Shown one piece after another: positions 23,672 to 31,940 of a stretch of DNA of 41,629 bases. The stretch's first letter is position 1; each line of letters begins with the position of its first letter. Position numbers and translations under genes: made by a program. The notes beneath the pieces were generated by a model. It did not search any database, was not told the DNA's origin, and saw only the letters and a list, made by a program, of their open reading frames with translations. Source of the DNA: an uncultured Bacteroidales bacterium (lineage in GTDB: Bacteria; Bacteroidota; Bacteroidia; Bacteroidales; Paludibacteraceae); the NCBI GenBank assembly GCA_902771935.1, contig CACXYM010000023.1, forward strand, positions 1 through 41,629, given 5' to 3'.

Positions 23672-25504
23672 TTATTGTAATATATATTTGTTTCCGTTTT
23701 GGATAACTATTCCGCGGTAGTTGGCATCAACTTGTTGTCCCATGATATTGAACATAGGTTCATTCGTGTCAAGCGATTGTTTGACAGAATGCGTTTGTTC
23801 AATATCGGATATTGGCATAGTGCCGGTGTAATACATTGCGTACTTGGAGCCTTTGACGGCTTGTTTGTAGCCCGACGGAGCTGCTTTGGAAGCAGACGAG
23901 CCGAGATAGAGAATCACCTTGCCGGTTTTGCCGGTAATCGTAGCTTCGTAGTAGCCGGATCCGGAAGTCTCGGAGACTTCACTTTCAGAGTGGATGCCCG
24001 CGCTACGACGTGCGGTAATCATTGCCTTGATGTCGGCTTTGTACTTATACCAATGCGGCCAAAATACGCACGGAATACCCGGCATCGAAAGCATATATGC
24101 GTTGCATTGCATAATCAGCTCCTTGTTATTGATCGAACTACCATCCTTTTTATTGCCGCAGTCGGCGTTGTTGATATCACCACGATTGAAGGTATCGTGG
24201 TTGTCCACGAAGTTAACCGCATACTTTTGGTAGTTTTTTCCACGCAAGCCCGGTTTAACCAGTTTGCTATAATCAGGGCTATCCTTTCCTATACCTTGCT
24301 GGTAAGCAGTATAGAAACTTGCGAAGTCAAAAGTCATCGTGTTCTTGCCGGCTTGGTCAATACGTGTTTTCAACGTATTAGCATCGCCATTCCAATACTC
24401 CATGACGGAAATATATGGTTTTGCCGCAGATACGTAGTCGTTGATATGCGACACGTGGTATCCGCCGCAGTAGTCGAATCGATAGCCATCATATCCGATT
24501 TCACCTTTGAGGAACTTGAGGTAGGCTTTACACATGGCTTGTACGTTGCTATTCTTATGATCCCAATCACGCGCAGAGCCGTAATTGCGATTAGACTCTT
24601 GTCCATCATCGGCGTTAGTTCCTACGTTATAGCCTTTACTTTTAGCCTCGTCGTCACTGGTAATCCATGAGCTTTGCGGTTGGAACTTACCATATGTACC
24701 GAAGTCTTGCTCTACAAAGTCATTCCAACTACTACTGTTAGCCGCATGGTTGATAACGACATCTGCCAAAACACGGGTACCACCGTTATGGAGCGCACTG
24801 ATGAGATTCTTCAGTCCTGCTTTCATACCCATCTTACTATTCTGATTGGGGTATTGTTTCGGCAGGTAACCCATATCATCGTTAGCCAAGCACGAAGGCG
24901 GAAGCCAAACGAGCTGGAAGTATTGGGAAATCTCTGAAGCCTGTGATTGCAAAGTAGACCATTGCGATCCTCCGTAAGTTGTATTGGAGTTAGAGCCCCA
25001 GTAGAAAGCCTGCAGCATCACGTCGGTACATTGTGCAGGAACGGCAGACGAGTAGTCACCACCCGGAGTGATTGGGTCCGAACCGCCACCACCAGGAGTG
25101 TCGCCGCAGTCGCCATCGGTACCGATATAGAGTTTGTCTGCTCCGTACTGTTTCTTCCACCAGAAGTTATAGCAACCATCCGCATTGCAAGTAGCATAAT
25201 CAGCAGCGACGGTGAAGTTACCTCCTCCGTCCACATCTCCACCCCTTTCAATCGTTTGCGGGAAGAAGAACTCATTGCAGCTTGCGTTGCAGAACTGCAC
25301 TTTGTCACCTTTTTTAACGGAAGCCGCGACATTCAACTGCGGGAGATTATCCGGAGACATTCCCGCATCCACAAAAGTGCCAACTTTATTATTGTTGATA
25401 TATAAGTCGTAGGGACCGTCCTGACACTCTGCACAAACCATTGCCGGCGTGGACAATAAAGCCACGCTCAGCAAGGTTAATATGAACATACCTATTTTCC
25501 TCAT
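23672..25504 (-). CDS. Secreted GH13 alpha-amylase with N-terminal Cys-rich module
   Basis: 610 residues. The signal peptide runs to about residue 25. Residues 27-133 form a Cys-rich module (CQDGPYDLYINNNKVGTF ... CYNFWWKKQYGADKLYIG) also found in the next amylase. A short Gly-rich linker follows. The GH13 barrel spans 160-505, with DVVINH (248-253), GYRFDY with nucleophile D344, VMEYW with E369, and FVDNHDT with D437. The core order (MLQAFYW, WLPPS, PGIPCVFWPHW, HSESE) resembles plant/archaeal-type GH13_6/7 alpha-amylases. C-terminal beta domain and the T9SS-like tail PMFNIMGQQVDANYRGIVIQNG follow. Expected role: endo-hydrolysis of starch outside the cell. It starts 13 nt below the preceding amylase gene. 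Confidence 0.92.
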   Translation of the reverse strand: MRKIGMFILTLLSVALLSTPAMVCAECQDGPYDLYINNNKVGTFVDAGMSPDNLPQLNVAASVKKGDKVQFCNASCNEFFFPQTIERGGDVDGGGNFTVAADYATCNADGCYNFWWKKQYGADKLYIGTDGDCGDTPGGGGSDPITPGGDYSSAVPAQCTDVMLQAFYWGSNSNTTYGGSQWSTLQSQASEISQYFQLVWLPPSCLANDDMGYLPKQYPNQNSKMGMKAGLKNLISALHNGGTRVLADVVINHAANSSSWNDFVEQDFGTYGKFQPQSSWITSDDEAKSKGYNVGTNADDGQESNRNYGSARDWDHKNSNVQAMCKAYLKFLKGEIGYDGYRFDYCGGYHVSHINDYVSAAKPYISVMEYWNGDANTLKTRIDQAGKNTMTFDFASFYTAYQQGIGKDSPDYSKLVKPGLRGKNYQKYAVNFVDNHDTFNRGDINNADCGNKKDGSSINNKELIMQCNAYMLSMPGIPCVFWPHWYKYKADIKAMITARRSAGIHSESEVSETSGSGYYEATITGKTGKVILYLGSSASKAAPSGYKQAVKGSKYAMYYTGTMPISDIEQTHSVKQSLDTNEPMFNIMGQQVDANYRGIVIQNGNKYILQ

Positions 25505-25517
25505 TGTTTGTTACTCC

Positions 25518-28500
25518 TTATTTTACTATAAGGTATTTATAACCATTTTGTATAACGATGCCTGTATAGGTTGCATCGACGCGTTGTCCGAGCACGTTAT
25601 ACATAGGTGCGTGCAGATCGAGTTGCGGTGCATCCTGTACATTGTAGATAGCCATACCCTCGCAGTCATGTGCTACTGCATTTTTGAGTTCGGCATCCCA
25701 TGTGAAGCAGGTGTTCTCGTCAACCAAGATGTCTTTTGATTGTACAGTACCGTTATTCCAAATGATATTAACAGTCTTGTATTGAGCATCGAAGGTGTGG
25801 AAGTATGCACCTTTGTCGTCCGTTTGAGTCAGTTTGGTTCCAGGCCAATCACCCAATAGTTTCGTTTCCGCACCATCTGTTGTCCAAGCGTACAAGTTCA
25901 CCACATTCCAGCTCGGCTCTTTGAACGATACTGTAATCGGACCTTGTTGCGGTTCTTTGTACGTATAAGTTGCCTTCACGATATTTGTTTTCTTGCTTCC
26001 TGCCACTGCCATTGCGCGTAACTCTGTATCAGTCTTGAAGTTAAGCTTCAGCGGATTAGAAGTAGAAGAAGCGGAAGATGTCGTTGGGTCAGTACCATTC
26101 GTTGTGTAGTAAATAGTCGGAGTCGTACCACTCGGAACACCAACTGCAGAAATGGTCACATCGATACCTTTGTCTTTATCTCTGAACTTCGTTGATTCAG
26201 GACTAATGAGCAAGTTAAAGCCTATCTCTGCTTGTGAGCAGTCTTCATCTAACACCTCGGAACCGAATTGCCATAAGTAGCAAACATCGCAGTCCGTTAC
26301 CAAGTCACCGGTTTGAACCCCGTTATCACCATTATTGAAGATGAAGCTCGGGTTCTTAGCAGCTGCCGGGAATTGATAGGTATACCAACCGTCCGCACCT
26401 GCATTTAGTCTCAAGCCCGGCCAACCACCGGTATTGGTACCTGTTCCCCAAGTGTGGATATAAACAACATCAGAACCCCAAGTATTATCTTTTCTGAAAC
26501 GAACGATAATAGGTGTCGTTTGCGGCTCTTGATACGTATAAGTAGCAGACATCACCGGAGAAGACTTTCCATTCATGACGGCGATTGCCTTTACAGTTGT
26601 TGTTTTGTTTATAGTGACTCCACCGGTATAAACGCTTGAAGATGTTGTTGGATCTGTGCCATCGGTAGTATAATAGATAACAGGCGATCCGGACAAAGCG
26701 GCCGCTTTCATAGTTACGGAGAGAGTAGCTGTTTTGAACTTCTGTGACGGAGTGATTGACAGACGCGGAGTCTCAGCATTATTGGCCTTATAATACATCG
26801 CGAACGGAACATCTGCACCATCTCCGCTCTTGTAAGCCAGTTGGAAGCCTTCGGGCACATCTTTAATGCCTTCCGGGCCAAGTAACAATCGGATCATACC
26901 ATTGGTTCCGGTGACAGTTACTTTGTAATAGCCGGAACCTGCAGATTCGGCTGAACATTCAGATTCAGAATGTACACCTGTCAACTGACGAGCCATAATC
27001 ATCTTATTAATTGCATCCTTATACTTCATCCAGTGAGGATAGAATACACAAGGAATACCGGGACGGGAAAGAATATAGGCGTTAGCAGCGAGTACGCGCC
27101 ATTTATTATAACTTTCCATAGATTTACCGCAACCGCCAATCTCGTCGTTATTTTCACGTCCGCCTTTGCAGCCGAAATACGTATCATGGCTATCAACGAA
27201 CGTTACAGCATAACGTCCGTCATTTGTTCCCTGGAGACCAGAGCCCACGCATTTGCCATAATCGCCGTCAGCGATACCCTGTATAGCGCAGTACTTATTG
27301 CTGAAGTCGAAGACGGTGGTGTTCCAGCCGCAGTCGTTGAGGTAGGACTTGATTTTGGACATATCTCCGTTCCAGTACTCGCAAACAGAGAAGTAGTTCT
27401 TAGACGCGGAGTTATACATGTTGATATATTTACCTTTGAAGCCCTGTGCATAGTCATAACGCCAACCGTCATAACCAATCACATTCTTCATCCACTTCAA
27501 GTAATCCTTCATCATATTTTGCACCTCGGTCTTCGAGTGTGCCCAGTCACGAGCAGAACCATAGTTGTCTTGACCGTTGTAACCGCCGTCATCTACGCCG
27601 GTAGCAGCGCCTTTACACGTCATGTCTTCACTCTGTCCATTAACCTCGTCCGTACTGCAAATCCAGGAAGGAAGCGGCTCATAGGTACCATAAGGGCTGA
27701 AATATTGAGGGAAGAAATCGCACCAAGAAGACATACAGCCTGCGTGGTTAATCACAATATCTGCCACAACCTTTGTATTTGCAGCATGCATACGATCAAT
27801 AAACTCAGTCAACTCAATCTTTGAGCCCCAAGCTGAGTTTTGGTTGCTGTACTGCGTCTGGTGATAACCCGTACCGCCTTCCGATTTGCCCGAAGGTGGT
27901 AACCAAACCATATCGAAGTACATGCCGATATCATTACTATTCTTCAGCAATGTGGACCATTTGGTATCGCCCAGTTTGGTTGAACCGCTGATTGTGACAT
28001 TACCCGGAGCCTCATCGTTATATGAATCATAATAGAATGCTTGCAGCATTACATCCGGACACCTCTCCGGAACAGACTTAGCATAGTCAGGACGAACCGG
28101 AATATCCGGAGTATCGTCACCAGTTACCTTCACGCAGATAGTACCATCAAACGTAATCTCCACATTAGCCTGCTTGTAAACCACAAACGTAACGTTGCCG
28201 TCGCCATCCCCAAGAATATTGGATGTGCTGCATTCTGAATTAAGTTCTGCATAGCCGTATGAAGACGTCCAGGTTCCGTCAGTTATCTTGAACTGATAGT
28301 TACCCATCGGCAGATTCGTATAGGACACTTTATTATCTACCAATTCGCAACCGTTAGGCTCCCAAGCCACTCCGCAGCACCATGCACTACCTTCAGTACC
28401 ATTACCGGCAATATAATATTTCTTAGTGGGGTCATAGGGAGTCGGGCAAGTACCATCGGTACCGATGTACAAAGCATCTGCGCCATACACTTTCTTCCAC

Positions 28501-29177
28501 CAGAAGTTATAGCAACCATCGACGCTGCAAGTAGCAGAAGCAGCCGCTATAGTGAAATTACCGCTTCCGTCCACGTCACCACCAGTTTCGATGTTTTGCG
28601 GGAAGAAGAATTGGTCACAACTGGTATTGCAGAACTCTACTTTATCGCCAGCCTTAATGCGAGCAGAGATATTGAGCTGAGGAGTTACGCCATCAGGAGC
28701 CATACCACCGTCAACGAATGTACCGGCAGAAACGCCGTTGATATAGAGGGCATAAGGACCGTCTTGGCAGTCTGCACCGGGATCATCGCCGCCACCGCCG
28801 GGGGTATAATCCTCACCAGAGCCACAACCGGTACCATTGCCAATGTAAAGCTGATCTGCTCCAAATTTCAACTTAATGTAGCAGTCGAAGCAACCGGTGT
28901 TTGTTGTAGAATACTCGGTAGAACTTGTTTTAGTAAAACCGGCAACAGTATAGGAGTCCAAGTCAACTGCCCAAGTGTCTCCTGTAGATTTGTTGCAAAG
29001 CGCAAATTTATCGCCCGCAGCGAAGGTTACCTTAGCTAGATACTGGTCGTAATCGCCTTCTTTACCTGTTGAAGTAGCTGCAAAATACTTGTTGCCATTA
29101 ACTAAAATACCATACTGTTGAGAAAAAGATGCCAAACAAAGGCACATGAAACACAAAAATACTGAAATCCTTTTCAT
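25518..29177 (-). CDS. Large multimodular secreted GH13 alpha-amylase
   Basis: 1219 residues. Signal peptide to about 20; module 22-118 (YGILVNGNKYF); Cys-rich module 137-244 as in the 610-residue amylase; module 251-352 (YYIAGNGTEGSAWCCGVAWEP), X25/SusE-like in pattern. The GH13 barrel spans about 372-735, with DIVINH (473-478), GWRYDY with D575, VCEYW with E600 and FVDSHDT with D665. It is followed by two alternations of a chitobiase/FN3-associated domain (803-884, 985-1075; IYYTTDGTDPTTSS) and a CBM26-like module (888-975, 1079-1165; WPGLRLN, FNNGDNG). The tail is PMYNVLGQRVDATYTGIVIQNG. It is first in the operon, with a good promoter. It is likely the main raw-starch-binding endo-amylase. 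Confidence 0.92.
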   Translation of the reverse strand: MKRISVFLCFMCLCLASFSQQYGILVNGNKYFAATSTGKEGDYDQYLAKVTFAAGDKFALCNKSTGDTWAVDLDSYTVAGFTKTSSTEYSTTNTGCFDCYIKLKFGADQLYIGNGTGCGSGEDYTPGGGGDDPGADCQDGPYALYINGVSAGTFVDGGMAPDGVTPQLNISARIKAGDKVEFCNTSCDQFFFPQNIETGGDVDGSGNFTIAAASATCSVDGCYNFWWKKVYGADALYIGTDGTCPTPYDPTKKYYIAGNGTEGSAWCCGVAWEPNGCELVDNKVSYTNLPMGNYQFKITDGTWTSSYGYAELNSECSTSNILGDGDGNVTFVVYKQANVEITFDGTICVKVTGDDTPDIPVRPDYAKSVPERCPDVMLQAFYYDSYNDEAPGNVTISGSTKLGDTKWSTLLKNSNDIGMYFDMVWLPPSGKSEGGTGYHQTQYSNQNSAWGSKIELTEFIDRMHAANTKVVADIVINHAGCMSSWCDFFPQYFSPYGTYEPLPSWICSTDEVNGQSEDMTCKGAATGVDDGGYNGQDNYGSARDWAHSKTEVQNMMKDYLKWMKNVIGYDGWRYDYAQGFKGKYINMYNSASKNYFSVCEYWNGDMSKIKSYLNDCGWNTTVFDFSNKYCAIQGIADGDYGKCVGSGLQGTNDGRYAVTFVDSHDTYFGCKGGRENNDEIGGCGKSMESYNKWRVLAANAYILSRPGIPCVFYPHWMKYKDAINKMIMARQLTGVHSESECSAESAGSGYYKVTVTGTNGMIRLLLGPEGIKDVPEGFQLAYKSGDGADVPFAMYYKANNAETPRLSITPSQKFKTATLSVTMKAAALSGSPVIYYTTDGTDPTTSSSVYTGGVTINKTTTVKAIAVMNGKSSPVMSATYTYQEPQTTPIIVRFRKDNTWGSDVVYIHTWGTGTNTGGWPGLRLNAGADGWYTYQFPAAAKNPSFIFNNGDNGVQTGDLVTDCDVCYLWQFGSEVLDEDCSQAEIGFNLLISPESTKFRDKDKGIDVTISAVGVPSGTTPTIYYTTNGTDPTTSSASSTSNPLKLNFKTDTELRAMAVAGSKKTNIVKATYTYKEPQQGPITVSFKEPSWNVVNLYAWTTDGAETKLLGDWPGTKLTQTDDKGAYFHTFDAQYKTVNIIWNNGTVQSKDILVDENTCFTWDAELKNAVAHDCEGMAIYNVQDAPQLDLHAPMYNVLGQRVDATYTGIVIQNGYKYLIVK

Positions 29178-29214
29178 AATATAAAATTTAAGGGTTTATT
29201 TGCAAAACAATGTG

Positions 29215-29246
29215 CAAAGATACAAAACTTTTTTCGTTCGTGCAAG
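29215..29246 (-). promoter_or_regulatory. Promoter of the amylolytic operon
   Basis: Minus strand: CTTG at 29246-29243, 20 nt, TATCTTTG at 29222-29215; the leader to the ATG is about 30 nt. The -33 box directly follows the T tail of the trmO terminator. I see no separate promoter of this quality before the other four amylolytic genes. Confidence 0.8.
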
Positions 29247-29276
29247 AAAAAAGTTACTTTTTATTACTAAAAGTAA
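29247..29276 (-). terminator. Terminator of trmO
   Basis: Minus strand: TTACTTTT, 7-nt loop, AAAAGTAA (29276-29254), followed by CTTTTTTC. The stem includes the trmO stop codon. Confidence 0.6.
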
Positions 29277-29979
29277 TATTTTTAACAAAAATTGTAGTAT
29301 TTTTGACAAAAAAAGTAACATTATATCCATTATAGTCGAGTTTATATTCCCGGGTTTGGTCATTTTGGTATGCCGGTCGCGGATCCTGCGAAAGAATCTC
29401 ATTTAAGTCCCTAAAAATTTCCTTTGACATGCGAGACGCTACCGAGACGCTACCGAGACGCTGAACTTCTGCAAACTCACCCCAATCAACTTCCAAACGA
29501 TGCTCTTTCACCGCATCCGCAAAACCATTTTTAGCATCCGGATGACTATCACTATAAGACAAATACGGTTTAATGTCATAAATCGGCGTTCCATCCAACA
29601 AATCAGCGCCGCTTACCACCAATTCCAATGCACCGTTTTTCTCTTCCACACGCAGCAGTTTAACAGATGTTAATCCGATAGGATTAGGCCGATACGGACT
29701 ACGCGTGGCAAACACCCCTACCCTTTTGTTTCCGCCAAGCCGCGGAGGACGAACAGTCGGCGACCAAGAATCCACTCCATCACGCTCTTTTTCCACTTCG
29801 CTAAAGCCCCACAACAACCACAAATGCGAGAATTCTTCTATTCCGCGTAACGCTTCACGTACTGCATACGTAGGCTCAAAAATTATCCGCGTCTCAATAG
29901 ACGAACTTTCACGCGATTGACGAGGGATACCAAACTTGTCTATAAAGCCGTTTTGGGCATGCGCAATAACCTTTAACTC
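29254..29979 (-). CDS. trmO: tRNA (N6-threonylcarbamoyladenosine-37-N6)-methyltransferase TrmO family
   Basis: 241 residues from the ATG at 29979, chosen because the promoter -7 box (30004-30011) lies between it and the upstream candidate at 30024. Family landmarks are GFIDKFGIPRQS, EEFSHLWLLWGF, TVRPPRLGGNKRVGVFATRSPYRPNPIGLT and DLLDGTPIYDIKPYL. TrmO methylates t6A37 in tRNA-Thr using S-adenosylmethionine. The C-terminal part includes LGSVSVAS, encoded by an 11-bp repeat, and ends in a repetitive tail with FVKN twice. The neighbouring divergent gene is tRNA-Phe, which is not its known substrate. Confidence 0.9.
   Translation of the reverse strand, partial: ELKVIAHAQNGFIDKFGIPRQSRESSSIETRIIFEPTYAVREALRGIEEFSHLWLLWGFSEVEKERDGVDSWSPTVRPPRLGGNKRVGVFATRSPYRPNPIGLTSVKLLRVEEKNGALELVVSGADLLDGTPIYDIKPYLSYSDSHPDAKNGFADAVKEHRLEVDWGEFAEVQRLGSVSVASRMSKEIFRDLNEILSQDPRPAYQNDQTREYKLDYNGYNVTFFVKNTTIFVKNITFSNKK
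29433..29465. repeat. 11-bp tandem repeat, 3 copies, inside trmO
   Basis: Units GAGACGCTACC, GAGACGCTACC, GAGACGCTGAA. Three units make 33 bp, so the frame is kept; they encode part of LGSVSVAS in the C-terminal part of TrmO. Confidence 0.85.
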
Positions 29980-30003
29980 CATTTTTTTGCTCAATTTTGG
30001 CTG

Positions 30004-30035
30004 CAAAGATACACTTTTTTTCAAAAAAATGCAAA
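30004..30035 (-). promoter_or_regulatory. Promoter of trmO
   Basis: Minus strand: TTTG at 30035-30032, 20 nt, TATCTTTG at 30011-30004. It stands back-to-back with the tRNA-Phe promoter; the two -33 boxes are 5 nt apart. Confidence 0.8.
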
Positions 30036-30040
30036 AATAT

Positions 30041-30071
30041 TTTGGTAATTCAAAAAAAAGCAGTACTTTTG
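30041..30071 (+). promoter_or_regulatory. Promoter of tRNA-Phe
   Basis: TTTG at 30041-30044, 19 nt, TACTTTTG at 30064-30071. It carries the 21-bp cassette (30052-30072) shared with ssb, ftsK and the AAA ATPase gene. Confidence 0.8.
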
Positions 30072-30130
30072 CACGCTTTTTCGGTCGAATAACCTTGCGA
30101 GGTTGGACATATAGATGAGAAAAAGCACAA

Positions 30131-30203
30131 GGTACCTTAGCTCAGGTGGTAGAGCAATGGACTGAAAATCCATGTGTCCTTGGTTCAACTCCAAGAGGTA
30201 CCA
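30131..30203 (+). tRNA. tRNA-Phe (anticodon GAA)
   Basis: Acceptor GGTACCT with AGGTACC, D arm GCTC/GAGC, anticodon stem ATGGA/TCCAT with loop CTGAAAA (GAA), and T arm CTTGG-TTCAACT-CCAAG. Discriminator A, CCA not encoded, 73 nt. It has its own promoter and terminator. Confidence 0.97.
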
Positions 30204-30204
30204 C

Positions 30205-30239
30205 AAAGAAGCCGACGCGACGATTTCGCCGGCTTCTTT
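30205..30239 (+). terminator. Terminator of tRNA-Phe
   Basis: AAAGAAGCCG (30205-30214) pairs with CGGCTTCTTT (30230-30239), a 10-bp stem with a 15-nt loop and a T-rich 3' side, immediately after the tRNA. Confidence 0.8.
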
Positions 30240-30255
30240 TATTTCTTAGCAGAGG

Positions 30256-30321
30256 TTGCGCTGACCTTGCGCCACTCTTGCGCCACTCTTGCGCTATAGA
30301 TACGCAAGGGATACGCTATCC
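30256..30321. repeat. 11-bp-period repeat, 4 units plus a related pair
   Basis: TTGCGCTGACC, TTGCGCCACTC, TTGCGCCACTC, TTGCGCTATAG (30256-30299), then ATACGCAAGGG and ATACGCTATCC (30300-30321) in the same 11-bp register. The stop codon of the isomerase-like gene lies in the last unit. Confidence 0.85.
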
Positions 30322-31309
30322 TTGAACTGCTTTGATGAATGCTTCTGCGTGATGCCCCGGAACAAGCAAATGGTGATTCGCTATCGGCTTCGACAACAGA
30401 TACGGAATAACATGTTTAGTCTTAAGCCACACTTGCGTACGGCATAGATTAGGCTGATACTGATTACGAACAAGTTGTACATCTTCCGCGAAGACGCGTT
30501 TTAAATCGCCACTCACTTTGACCAAAGTATAATCACCAAGTGGTAAATCCGCATGAATAGAAATACCTATTCCGGACTCAAAATGCGAATCATATTCGTA
30601 TTTGTCAACCATATTCAACGGAATAGTACAATGCGCCCATAGCATTTCTCCGGTTTCCGAATTAACGCGCGCAGGATTGCATTGGAAGCCCGAACAACCT
30701 GTTATTCGATTAGCCAGCACCATCGTCAATAAGGCCGGTACATCGCCCTCACAAGCTGCAGGAATGCCTTCTGCATTAAGCTTTGCAAGCGCCAAACAGC
30801 CGGTATTCTTGCACGTAGATAGTAAATCAAAACAACGAAGGGTCAGCCCCTGAAGATTATACTTCGCAACTAATTCTTTAAGACGCTCATAGATGCGAAG
30901 TGCACCTTTCTCGCCGTCTTCCACTTCGCCGATTACTTGCACCTCCTGAATAGGAATTTCCACAAGCTCGCAGCCTAATTTCTCGCGAATAATATCCGCA
31001 TCGTATGTCGATGAGATAAGCCAATCTGACGGCTTACCGATGAGTCCTAATCTCTCCATGTCCGTTGTGTTGATTGATCCAACTTAAGATTTCGCAGCAG
31101 GCCGCAAGAGAATTACTTTGCTCTCCGGCAATCAGATAAATAGGCTTATCAAGAGAAATCTCTCCCTTGTTCACCTTTTCGAGGAATAGTGCTTCGCTGC
31201 CGCCACTCAGCACAGCAACGACTTGGTTTTCTTCAACCCACTTTGCATCCGGCTCAAACGGGAGTTCAAGCTTTTCGCGATGAAGTGATGAGGCAAGTGT
31301 AATTAACAT
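30316..31309 (-). pseudogene. L-fucose/arabinose isomerase-like protein, split by a frameshift
   Basis: Two overlapping frames: 31034-31309 (91 residues, MLITLASSLHREKLELPF ... VVAVLSGGSEALFLE ... EQSNSLAACCEILSWINQHNGHGEI) and 30316-31059 (RLGLIGKPSDWLISSTYD ... LRCFDLLSTCKNTGCLALAKLNAEGIPAACEGD ... PGHHAEAFI). Together they read as one protein of the COG2407 fucose-isomerase-like family, whose members usually join these parts. Loss of one GA unit from a GA run at about 31050-31057 would explain the shift. Isomerase activity is unproven. It lies just after rnfA, separated by an 8-bp repeat. A genuine two-gene arrangement is possible but less likely. Confidence 0.7.
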
Positions 31310-31320
31310 GATATTAGAAT

Positions 31321-31344
31321 GTGTGAATGTGTGAATGCGTGAAT
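31321..31344. repeat. 8-bp tandem repeat at the rnfA stop
   Basis: GTGTGAAT, GTGTGAAT, GCGTGAAT in succession. The last base begins the rnfA stop codon (minus strand). Confidence 0.8.
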
Positions 31345-31937
31345 TATACTACGCCGCTAAAGCCCATAAATGCCATTGCCAACAATCCCGCTGTCAGCAG
31401 AGCAATTGGCGTGCCTTCCATCGCTTTAGGCAACTTATACATACTCAGTTGCTCGCGTATACCGGCGAAAATAACCAATGCCAACGCAAAACCAATAGCT
31501 GTTGCAAAGGCAAACAATGTGCCTGTCAGCAAGTTATGATCCAACCCGACAGGAAGTTTATTCGTTCCGTTAGCCACCAAAATTGCCACACCAAGTATGC
31601 AGCAGTTAGTCGTGATTAAAGGCAAGAAAACACCTAATGCCTCATATAGCGACGGAGAAATCTTCTTGAGTATAATCTCTATCATTTGTACTAATGCAGC
31701 GATAACCAGAATGAATAGTATCGTCTGCAAAAACTCGATATGCCATACTATCAACAACTTCTGCAACAAATACGTCACAACCGTTGCTAAAACAAGCACA
31801 AACGTAACGGCAGCACCCATTCCAAGCGCCGTGTCAATCTTCTTACTTACGCCCAAAAACGGACATATTCCTAAGAACTGACTCAATACGATATTATTGA
31901 CGAATATCGCGCTGATAAATATAAGGAAGTATAACAT
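31344..31937 (-). CDS. rnfA: RNF electron transport complex subunit A
   Basis: 197 residues with six predicted membrane helices. Characteristic segments are FVNNIVLSQFLGICPFLGVSKK and PLITTNCCILGVA, the paired conserved Cys/Asn-containing helices of the RnfA/RnfE (NqrE/NqrD) family. RNF couples reduced-ferredoxin:NAD+ oxidoreduction to Na+ or H+ transport across the inner membrane. It follows rnfE after 3 nt and is the last rnf gene of the operon. Confidence 0.95.
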   Translation of the reverse strand: MLYFLIFISAIFVNNIVLSQFLGICPFLGVSKKIDTALGMGAAVTFVLVLATVVTYLLQKLLIVWHIEFLQTILFILVIAALVQMIEIILKKISPSLYEALGVFLPLITTNCCILGVAILVANGTNKLPVGLDHNLLTGTLFAFATAIGFALALVIFAGIREQLSMYKLPKAMEGTPIALLTAGLLAMAFMGFSGVV

Positions 31938-31940
31938 AAC

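Noticed and set aside
23640-23695. AT-rich near-palindrome before the small secreted protein gene as a terminator
   Set aside because: Pairing is imperfect and almost wholly A/T, and part of it is the coding end of the amylase; evidence is too weak.
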